A DNA stretch of 9,234 nucleotides from a bacterium (GTDB lineage Bacteria; Ratteibacteria; UBA8468): contig DAOVNU010000016.1 in the NCBI GenBank assembly GCA_030630065.1, positions 1 to 9,234 of the forward strand, read 5' to 3'. The notes under the pieces were generated by a model that did not search any database, had not been told where the DNA came from, and was given only the letters and a program-made list of their open reading frames with translations. Each line of letters starts with the position of its first letter. Positions within the stretch are counted from its first letter, which is position 1. The translations under genes and the position numbers were made by a program. Of the stretch, positions 1-6,056 are shown piece after piece.

Positions 1-1488
1 CTTCAAAGCGCTCTTTTTAATCTTGCCTACCGGGGTCCGGGGGAAACTATCCCTGAATTCTATCACTCTGGGAACTTTAAAGTGAGCCAGGTGCGACCGG
101 CAAAAATCAAGAATCTCCTGCTTCTCTACTTTTTCCCCTGTCTTCGGAATGATAAATGCCTTAACTACCTCACCCCGCATTTTATCCGGGATGCCAATAA
201 CAGCAACCTCCGAAACCCCGGGATGCCGGCTAATAATATCTTCCACCTCCACCGCATAAACATTTAATCCACCGACAATGATTACCTCTTTCTTTCGTCC
301 GACGATATAGAGATAGCCATCCTCATCCAGTTTTCCTAAATCCCCGGTATGAAACCAGCCATTTTTAATTACCTGGGCCGTCAAGTCCGGTTGTTTATAG
401 TACCCATTCATTACGACCCAGCCCTTTATTACCACTTCTCCAACCTTTCCGGTTTCAACTCTTTGCTCATTCTCATCAAAAATCTTTATTTCAATCCAGG
501 GAGGTGCCATACCAACACTACCACGCCTTGCCTTTCCTATCGGAGGCACCGTATTGGGCGGAGCGGTCTCCATTAACCCATAGCCACTCCATATCTCTCC
601 ATTTGGGCATTGATGATGAAATTTTTCTAAAAGTTCCGGTGCTCCTGGAGCGCCAAAACTGGCAAAAAATCTGATACTGGAAAGGTCATACTTCTCAAAA
701 TCCTTTAACTGGACAATCGCCGCAAACATTGAGGGGACAATATTACTCCAGGTAACTTTATACTTTTGCACGTTTTTCAAAAATTCCAGGGGCTGGAATT
801 TCTCCATCAGGACCATTGAGCCCCCATACACAAGATGAACGAATAAAGGAACGGTGCCACCACCATGAGAAAGCGGTATCGGGCAGATATCAACGTCTTT
901 CTCGCTCATCCGGCAGAAATGCTTCATAACTCTTGAACCTGCATCCAGATGCCGATAGTTCCAGACAATACCCTTCGGTACACCGGTAGTTCCTGAGGTA
1001 TAATAGATAGTGGAAATATCCTCCTCCTTAATTTCTCCCGGCGTTAATTCATCACTCTCCTTTTCTACTACCTCTTTCCAGGAAAGAACTGTAGAAACCT
1101 TTTGTCGTGAGATAATTTTTTCCAGGGATGGAACCTTTTCTTTAAGTTTTTCTAAGAAGGGCTCGGTCAAGGCCTCGGTAATTAGAAACTTTATCTCCGC
1201 ATGGGAGATTATCCCTAACCTCTCCTCTTCTTTCAACCAAAAATCAATGGGAACAATTGTGGCGCCAATCTTGTAGATGCTTAAATAAGCAATTGCATAC
1301 TCCGGGCAGTTTGGCAGAACCACTCCGATGTGGTCTCCTTTTTGTACCCCCAGCCGTAAAAGAGCATTGGCAAATTTATTCACTCTTTTCTCCATTTCTG
1401 CAAAAGTTATCGCCTCATCCTTAAAAAAAATAAATGGTTGATTAGCAAATTTTCCTACCGTTTCCTTCAATACCTTTCCTACGTTCAT
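1..1488 (-). CDS. AMP-forming acyl-CoA synthetase (FadD/CaiC-like), C-terminal tip cut by window edge
   Basis: Adenylate-forming enzyme that activates a carboxylic acid with ATP and transfers it to CoA, probably cytosolic. I read 496 codons from ATG at 1488, open to base 1. All core motifs of the family are visible: the P-loop YYTSGTTGVPKG (residues 162-173), GYGLMETAP (302-310), the TGD motif (381-383), the hinge GRKKEVIIVGG (397-407) and the A10 motif PxGK, whose Lys489 should be the catalytic lysine. The reading frame reaches the window edge seven residues after that lysine, so only a handful of residues are missing. The start is supported by an AGGAG site (1496-1500) seven bases upstream. 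The gene follows the aldehyde dehydrogenase after a 61-bp gap with a TATAAT box and a palindrome, so it may have its own promoter besides read-through. Context suggests it takes the acid made by the dehydrogenase. Chain length of the substrate cannot be read from the sequence; the build resembles medium/long-chain or crotonobetaine ligases more than acetyl-CoA synthetase. Confidence 0.93.
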   Translation of the reverse strand, partial: MNVGKVLKETVGKFANQPFIFFKDEAITFAEMEKRVNKFANALLRLGVQKGDHIGVVLPNCPEYAIAYLSIYKIGATIVPIDFWLKEEERLGIISHAEIKFLITEALTEPFLEKLKEKVPSLEKIISRQKVSTVLSWKEVVEKESDELTPGEIKEEDISTIYYTSGTTGVPKGIVWNYRHLDAGSRVMKHFCRMSEKDVDICPIPLSHGGGTVPLFVHLVYGGSMVLMEKFQPLEFLKNVQKYKVTWSNIVPSMFAAIVQLKDFEKYDLSSIRFFASFGAPGAPELLEKFHHQCPNGEIWSGYGLMETAPPNTVPPIGKARRGSVGMAPPWIEIKIFDENEQRVETGKVGEVVIKGWVVMNGYYKQPDLTAQVIKNGWFHTGDLGKLDEDGYLYIVGRKKEVIIVGGLNVYAVEVEDIISRHPGVSEVAVIGIPDKMRGEVVKAFIIPKTGEKVEKQEILDFCRSHLAHFKVPRVIEFRDSFPRTPVGKIKKSALK

Positions 1489-1493
1489 TTTCT

Positions 1494-1502
1494 GTCTCCT
1501 TT
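1494..1502 (-). promoter_or_regulatory. Ribosome binding site of the acyl-CoA synthetase
   Basis: Minus-strand AAAGGAGAC sits just before ATG 1488, with seven bases between AGGAG and the start codon. It fixes the start of a gene whose far end leaves the window. Confidence 0.75.
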
Positions 1503-1510
1503 AGAATTCA

Positions 1511-1526
1511 GCAGAGCAAGCTCTGC
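1511..1526. promoter_or_regulatory. Near-perfect palindrome in the leader of the acyl-CoA synthetase gene
   Basis: Two 7-bp arms (GCAGAGC and GCTCTGC) flank a 2-bp centre. The palindrome lies where transcription from the TATAAT box at 1533-1538 would begin, the usual place for a repressor operator; in RNA it could form a short hairpin. No T-run follows, so it is not an ordinary terminator. Operator function is inference. Confidence 0.4.
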
Positions 1527-1532
1527 AACTAC

Positions 1533-1547
1533 ATTATAATAAAATTT
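1533..1547 (-). promoter_or_regulatory. Putative promoter element (TATAAT box in AAATTTTATTATAAT)
   Basis: The minus strand carries a consensus -10 hexamer (TATAAT, 1533-1538) 44 bases upstream of the acyl-CoA synthetase start, just after the aldehyde dehydrogenase stop. The nearest TTGACT is only 13 bp upstream, too close for a standard -35. The same 15-mer, with one difference, stands in front of the nucleoside phosphorylase gene (7707-7721), which hints at shared control. Confidence 0.4.
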
Positions 1548-1549
1548 TA

Positions 1550-2995
1550 TCAGTCAATCCCGAACCAGCCCTCAACAGGACTGCCTTTAATTCCTATCCC
1601 GGTATGTTTTATCTGAACATATTCAAAAAATCCAAAACTACCTAAATTTCTTCCCCAACCGCTCAATTTTGTGCCTCCGAAAGGAGTTTGAGGAGAAATT
1701 TGGCCAAAGGTATTTATCCAAACGGTTCCCACGTTTGCTTTTTCTGCCAATTCTTTTGCCATTTTTAAATCTTCTGTCCAGATTTGCAGGACTAAACCCG
1801 TAGGATTTTCTTCCATAATCTTTTCCGTATTTTTTCTTTTAAAACTTTTAACCAGAATAACCGGGGCAAAAAACTCTTCATAGATTATTTTATTTAGTTC
1901 TATAACCGTAGGAGGATAAAAATAGCCCTTTCTGTTCAAAGGTTTTCCCCCGCATAAAATCCTTCCTCCTTTTTTCTCTAAATTCTTTACTCTCTCAGAA
2001 AGATTATCCAGATGCTCTCTTGTAGGTAAAGCCCCAATTCCCGTGTCCGGCAGGAAAGGGTCACCAATTTTCTTCGTTATCTCTCTTGTTTTCTCTACTA
2101 ACTCCCTTAAAAAATCTTCGTAAATTTCCTCCTCGATTAAGACCAAACTTGTGCCAATACACATCTGACCGCTTTTAAGAAACGATGAACCTAAAATATT
2201 CTCCACACAGGAATTTCGCTTTGCGTCAGAAAAAACAAAGGTAGGATTGCATCCTCCTAATTCACAGATAATCTTTTTGGGATTTTTGGAACTGGTCTGG
2301 TATATCTTTTGCAGGGTATTTCGTGAGCCGGTAAAAGAGATTAAATCGACATCTGACTCTGCCAGATATTTGCCCAGGGTATCGCCTTTCCCACTTAAAA
2401 TATTTATTAAACCTTTGGGAATATCCAATTTATCGATATATTTGGCTAATTCTAAAAGAGATAAGGAACCGTACTCCGAGGGTTTAATGATTAAAGAATT
2501 ACCTGCCGCCAAACTACCTGCGCAGCTAAATCCAAAAATCATCAAAGGAACGTTATAGGGAAGGTATACCCCGCATACACCGAAAGGTTCATAACTTAAT
2601 AAACTTTCTCCGGTATCGGTTTTTATTCTTTTTTCTTCCAGAGATTCCAAGAAAGAAGCATAATAATTAAAGCACTCTCCTCCCAGGGGAATATCGATAA
2701 ATAGAGATTCTTTCAGGGGTTTCCCGATTTCTTTTGTCTCTAAGTCCGCTAAATTTTTTAAATTTTCAAAAATTGCATTGGCTATTTCTCTTAATAGTTT
2801 AGCCCTTTCCTTGAAAGAAACTTTTCTCCACTCTTTTTGCGCTTCTCTCGCTTTCCCTATCGCTAAATTCAAGTCCTCAAAAGATGCCTCGGAAAATTGA
2901 GCAAAAATTTCCTCATTGGCAGGATTTACTACATCTATTCTTCTTCCTTCTTTAAATTCTCCCCCTACATAATATTTATATTTTTCCAAACTCAT
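1550..2995 (-). CDS. NAD(P)-dependent aldehyde dehydrogenase
   Basis: A 481-residue member of the aldehyde dehydrogenase superfamily, of normal length, oxidising an aldehyde to its acid with NAD(P)+. Visible landmarks in family order are: PYNVP with the oxyanion-hole Asn148, KPSE (Lys171, cofactor binding), FTGS (221-224), the general base Glu245 in ELGG, the nucleophile Cys279 in SGQMCIG, and EEFFAPV (373-379), where the usual FGP has become FAP. Its ATG (2995) overlaps the aldolase stop in an ATGA, so the two are translationally coupled. That coupling is the best clue to its job: it should remove the aldehyde released by the aldolase. Lactaldehyde, glycolaldehyde and acetaldehyde dehydrogenases all share this fold, and the true substrate cannot be read off. 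The short C-terminal tail after the family's last strand looks ordinary. It is not a CoA-acylating dehydrogenase by its motifs, which fits a separate CoA ligase downstream. Confidence 0.93.
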   Translation of the reverse strand: MSLEKYKYYVGGEFKEGRRIDVVNPANEEIFAQFSEASFEDLNLAIGKAREAQKEWRKVSFKERAKLLREIANAIFENLKNLADLETKEIGKPLKESLFIDIPLGGECFNYYASFLESLEEKRIKTDTGESLLSYEPFGVCGVYLPYNVPLMIFGFSCAGSLAAGNSLIIKPSEYGSLSLLELAKYIDKLDIPKGLINILSGKGDTLGKYLAESDVDLISFTGSRNTLQKIYQTSSKNPKKIICELGGCNPTFVFSDAKRNSCVENILGSSFLKSGQMCIGTSLVLIEEEIYEDFLRELVEKTREITKKIGDPFLPDTGIGALPTREHLDNLSERVKNLEKKGGRILCGGKPLNRKGYFYPPTVIELNKIIYEEFFAPVILVKSFKRKNTEKIMEENPTGLVLQIWTEDLKMAKELAEKANVGTVWINTFGQISPQTPFGGTKLSGWGRNLGSFGFFEYVQIKHTGIGIKGSPVEGWFGID

Positions 2996-3984
2996 TTTAC
3001 AGGGGCCTTTTCCCAGAGTTTAAAGGTACGCACTAAAACGGGATACCATCTACTTAATTTTGCAAAGTCGCCTTTTGTTTTAACCTTTCCCTGAGTGGAA
3101 GCAACAAAAGGGTCAATTTCCCTATTAAATATTTTCCTTAAAATATCTTCTTTACCAACAATTAAAAATTCCGTATTTTGGTTATTGTCCGTTTTGGTAA
3201 TCTTCCCTTTCTCATAATAAAAACAAACCGCCTCGCCGCTATCCTGATTCTTAACCGCCAAACTACAGGTCATATCATATTTTTTACCCAATTCCTGCGC
3301 CTGAGAATCATCGTTGATTAACCCGACTAATTTTGATATATGTTCTTTTGATAACAATCTATACTTAGGTAAATCAATATCTTGCTTCTCTTCCGCTCTG
3401 GTAATTTGACGCTCCGGTAATTTGACGCTTTTTATCAAAAAATTCACCCTCGCCTGCTCTTCCAACAACTCAATTAAACTGAATGCCGCTTTAAAATTTT
3501 CTCCTACTGCAACTACTCCGTGGTCCTTAAGAACAACAACGTTGCTCGCCTCAAGATTTTTGATAACCGGCTCTAAGTTAATAATGGTAGGAAGCTCCTG
3601 GGAAACCACCTTTATTTTTCCTAAATAGAATCTTGCCTCAAAAGAGAAAATTTCCAATTCGTCAAAATAGTGAAAGAAAGCGGTAGTATAGGGTGAATGA
3701 GAATGGAGGGTAACTTTTATGTTTTCAAATTTTTTATAGACGGCTAAATGCAGATTTTTTTCGCTGGTAAGTTCCCCCTTACCCGTTAAGATATTTCCCA
3801 CTAAATCGGAAAGAACAATATCCTCTTCTTCCAACTGACCTAAGTAACTATCGTGAGTGGTGATTAAAATTTTGTCTTCTGTTACTCTATAAGAAACGTT
3901 ACCGCTTCTTGCGGTAACAAGCCCTCTTTTATTCAAAAATTTCGCCCAGTAAATAATCTCTTCTTTCTCTTTCTTATAACTCAA
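2992..3984 (-). CDS. Class II aldolase fused to a C-terminal SCP2-like lipid-binding domain
   Basis: Residues 1-190 form a class II (zinc) aldolase/adducin domain: RSGNVSYR (26-33) for phosphate binding, catalytic Glu75, the zinc ligands His94 and His96 in HSHSP, and His155 in KDHGVVAVG. Such enzymes split ketose-1-phosphates into DHAP and an aldehyde. Residues 205-325 look like an SCP2 sterol-carrier domain, judged by its end pattern: a hydrophobic strand, GKEDILRKIF, then DPFVASTQGKVKTKGD. SCP2 domains bind lipids. This makes 330 residues against about 210 for a normal stand-alone aldolase. I choose TTG at 3984 rather than TTG at 3999: GGAGG lies seven bases before it, and TTGA overlaps the stop of the upstream gene. 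The linker holds a 16-bp tandem duplication (3394-3429). The gene is coupled at both ends (TTGA and ATGA overlaps). The aldolase call is firm; the SCP2 call is a pattern match made by eye; substrate is unknown. Confidence 0.88.
   Translation of the reverse strand: MSYKKEKEEIIYWAKFLNKRGLVTARSGNVSYRVTEDKILITTHDSYLGQLEEEDIVLSDLVGNILTGKGELTSEKNLHLAVYKKFENIKVTLHSHSPYTTAFFHYFDELEIFSFEARFYLGKIKVVSQELPTIINLEPVIKNLEASNVVVLKDHGVVAVGENFKAAFSLIELLEEQARVNFLIKSVKLPERQITRAEEKQDIDLPKYRLLSKEHISKLVGLINDDSQAQELGKKYDMTCSLAVKNQDSGEAVCFYYEKGKITKTDNNQNTEFLIVGKEDILRKIFNREIDPFVASTQGKVKTKGDFAKLSRWYPVLVRTFKLWEKAPVK
3394..3429. repeat. 16-bp tandem repeat, 2.25 copies, in the aldolase-SCP2 linker
   Basis: The unit CGCTCYGGTAATTTGA is repeated with one mismatch, followed by CGCT again. 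The unit length is not a multiple of three, so the two copies are read in different frames (SVKLPE then RQITRA). Loss of one unit would shift the frame and meet a TAG at 3327-3329, giving a 213-residue protein that is just the aldolase domain. Confidence 0.85.
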
Positions 3985-4466
3985 CGTAAAACCTCCCAAC
4001 TGACCATTTCATCGCTCCCCTTTTCGACCCACTCCGAATCCTCATCTAAAACCATTTTTTTACCCTGTAGAGCAGAAGCATCTTTGTCCTTTCCGGAAAA
4101 ATCGACTGTTCCCTGAAGAAAAACTTTTACCGGAACATCGTGCAGTTTGCTTAACAATGCTACGTATAAACTACCGCAAATACCGAGAACTTCTCTTTCC
4201 GCCATTTCTTTGCAAAAAAGAATGGTTTCCTCTATTTTCCTCTTATAGAATAAAAAACCCAGCATATTATCGGTACAATAAACCAAAGCAATCTTTTCCT
4301 TTTCAAGAAGAGGGATATTGTAATTCAGTCCCAGCAGATAAGGACGATTCTCCGGCACTAAAACTACAAAGTTATTCTTATTCGCCTTGTTCCTTAAATA
4401 AGATAATCCCTCTCCTGATAAACCACCCCAGATTAATGTTAAACGATTAACCTCTTTTATCTTCAA
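3981..4466 (-). CDS. Small eIF2B/MtnA-fold protein without catalytic residues
   Basis: Protein of 161 residues. I recognise it as a remote copy of the C-terminal Rossmann half of the MtnA/eIF2B-alpha family by comparing it with the larger isomerase in this window: PENRPYLLG (38-46) aligns with SETRPYLQG, CTDNM (64-68) with CDNQA, and GICGSLYVALLSKLHDVPV with NKIGTYSLARLAKYFNIPF. It lacks the catalytic Cys region, the Gln of the LQG motif (here LLG) and the GADR aspartate, so it should not be an isomerase. Start is TTG 4466, with an in-frame TAG directly upstream; a weak AGAG lies about seven bases before it, and the radical SAM stop is 17 bases away. The stop overlaps the aldolase start. It may be a regulatory or scaffold partner of the isomerase, or bind a related sugar phosphate; decayed pseudogene is the alternative, though the frame is clean and tightly coupled. 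Confidence 0.72.
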   Translation of the reverse strand: MKIKEVNRLTLIWGGLSGEGLSYLRNKANKNNFVVLVPENRPYLLGLNYNIPLLEKEKIALVYCTDNMLGFLFYKRKIEETILFCKEMAEREVLGICGSLYVALLSKLHDVPVKVFLQGTVDFSGKDKDASALQGKKMVLDEDSEWVEKGSDEMVSWEVLR

Positions 4467-4483
4467 CTATTTTCTCTGAATCT

Positions 4484-5944
4484 TTATAGAATAAGGTCAT
4501 CCTTGACTGACGTTTTAGCGTAATTATCCACATTATCTAAGTAACTTTTGAAAACCGCTTTCGGATAATGATTTAAACTTGTACTGTTAAGAACACGCCG
4601 GACGCGGTCTTTTCTACTATAGAACTCTCTGTTCGCCCACTCCGCCAGCTCCCCCAGTTGCTTTCTGGTCAAATATTTAGTGCGCACTACCGGATGGTGA
4701 AAATCCCATTTAGATAAATCGCGTTCTTCCATGTAGGGGGCTAACTCTTCATACATCGGTATTCCGGGAACCGGAAGCAGCATCTGCACCGCCTGCACAT
4801 CAGGGTCAATTTCATCCAATATGCGGAAACGTCCTTTAATTTTTGCTTCGTCATCATCGGGAAAACCGACCATCCAGGTAATTGTTGACATAATCCCGTA
4901 TTCCCTGAAGCGAGCCGTGACCTCCCTTACCTCTTCAACGGTAATCCCTTTTTTGAGATTCTTTAAGGCCTCCTCATCGGTCACCTCCAGACCAAAAATA
5001 CCAAGGACGAAACCTGTCTTGTGCAAATCTTTGAGCAAATCTCTATCCCTTATAAAAGAATGTGCGTTACCCAAAAAGCCGTATTTTATTTGAAGTTTAC
5101 GCCTGAGCATCTCATCAAGAAATTCCTTGACCCTCTTACGCAACGGATTAAAATTTAAATCCCATATGTTTACGTATTTAAGTCCGTATTTCTTTTCAAG
5201 AAGTTCCATTTCATCGACTACGCGCGAGGCGGACTTATACCTATACCTTTGCCAATCCCTGTTTCCTCTGGGGTCATTAATAACCCAGTCAATACAAAAC
5301 CGGCAGCCAAAAGGACATCCGCGCGCCGTAAATATCTCCTGATAGGGTTGTATCCCTCCGTAACCGATATACTTATCCATAGGGAAAAGGTCGTAAGCAG
5401 GCATCGGAAGATCGTCCAGATTCCGGATCAAGGGACGGTATTCGTTAAGTTTAATGCTACCGTTATCCCGGTAGAGCAACCCTTTAATTGGAGAAAGGTC
5501 AGGGTCTTTTTTAGCCAACTCACGACAGAGTTCGCTAAAGGTTATCTCCGTCTCACCGGAAATAACAAAATCAAACTCAGGACTTCTCGTTATTACATCA
5601 TTGTAATTAGCGGCAATGTAAAACCCTCCCACACATATCTTGACATCGGGTAATTGCCCTTTGATTAATTTGGCAGCTCTCTGGTAATGGGGAACAACCG
5701 TTACCGTTCCCGTCATCTGATAGGCATCTCCCATATATATCAAATCCGGAGATATATCAAGAACCGCTTTTACCATCTCTTTATCATCCAATTCCAGAGC
5801 ACGGCAGTCAAGAATTTTAATCTCTATATTCGGCTCCCATTCTCTAATGCACGCGCTCATTTGAGCATGGCTGACATTTATTGCCCTGTGCTTACCCCAC
5901 GTTACCCAAGCCCCCATCGGCGGCTGCAAAAAAAGTACTCTCAT
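4484..5944 (-). CDS. B12-binding radical SAM enzyme (BchE/HpnJ-like architecture)
   Basis: A 486-residue protein with an N-terminal Rossmann cobalamin-binding-type domain (about 1-150; CVGGFYIA and FDFVISGETE are typical strands) and a radical SAM domain whose iron-sulfur ligands are Cys210, Cys214 and Cys217 in CPFGCRFC. The C-terminal region, with HPVVRTKYLTRKQL, recalls the tail of BchE-type enzymes. The N-terminal domain has no DxHxxG, as is usual in this class. Such enzymes cut S-adenosylmethionine to a 5'-deoxyadenosyl radical and carry out methylations or unusual ring and carbon chemistry; the substrate here is unknown. ATG 5944 is preferred over the ATG at 5968 because AGGAGG (5949-5954) stands just before it and the family's first strand (MRVLFLQPP) starts there. 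It sits between isomerase and aldolase genes, separated from the former by a miniature inverted repeat. Base composition looks slightly richer in GC than its neighbours in places, not enough to claim transfer. Confidence 0.9.
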   Translation of the reverse strand: MRVLFLQPPMGAWVTWGKHRAINVSHAQMSACIREWEPNIEIKILDCRALELDDKEMVKAVLDISPDLIYMGDAYQMTGTVTVVPHYQRAAKLIKGQLPDVKICVGGFYIAANYNDVITRSPEFDFVISGETEITFSELCRELAKKDPDLSPIKGLLYRDNGSIKLNEYRPLIRNLDDLPMPAYDLFPMDKYIGYGGIQPYQEIFTARGCPFGCRFCIDWVINDPRGNRDWQRYRYKSASRVVDEMELLEKKYGLKYVNIWDLNFNPLRKRVKEFLDEMLRRKLQIKYGFLGNAHSFIRDRDLLKDLHKTGFVLGIFGLEVTDEEALKNLKKGITVEEVREVTARFREYGIMSTITWMVGFPDDDEAKIKGRFRILDEIDPDVQAVQMLLPVPGIPMYEELAPYMEERDLSKWDFHHPVVRTKYLTRKQLGELAEWANREFYSRKDRVRRVLNSTSLNHYPKAVFKSYLDNVDNYAKTSVKDDLIL

Positions 5945-5948
5945 TTCT

Positions 5949-5954
5949 CCTCCT
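5949..5954 (-). promoter_or_regulatory. Ribosome binding site deciding the radical SAM start
   Basis: A perfect AGGAGG on the minus strand, four bases before ATG 5944. The alternative ATG at 5968 has no such site, so the eight-residue N-terminal extension is unlikely. Confidence 0.75.
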
Positions 5955-5971
5955 TTTTTTCGTTCCACTCC

Positions 5972-6056
5972 AGTGGGTCAAATCTTGACATTTGACAAAT
6001 TTTTTCACCTATCAAACCTTATAGCATTTTGTCAAATGTCAAGATTTGACCCCACT
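5972..6056. mobile_element. 85-bp miniature inverted-repeat element
   Basis: A 28-nt left arm (5972-5999) is the reverse complement of a 29-nt right arm (6028-6056) apart from one extra base in the GGG/GGGG run, with a 28-nt AT-rich middle. The arms (AGTGGGGTCAAATCTTGACA...) resemble end repeats of non-autonomous elements that I recall from uncultured bacterial genomes; no transposase is encoded. The right arm supplies the last seven codons and the stop of the isomerase gene. On the transcript it would fold into a long hairpin about 17 bases upstream of the radical SAM ribosome binding site. No target duplication is evident. Confidence 0.7.

Noticed and set aside
3985..3999. Aldolase start at TTG 3999
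   Set aside because: TTG 3984 has GGAGG at good spacing and forms a TTGA overlap with the upstream stop; starting at 3999 would place the ribosome binding site inside the gene.
82..5995. Plus-strand open frames such as 82-267, 349-576, 1010-1276, 2247-2558, 4157-4450 and 5249-5653
   Set aside because: All lie antisense to genes with clear protein-family motifs, have no recognisable domains and lack convincing ribosome binding sites.
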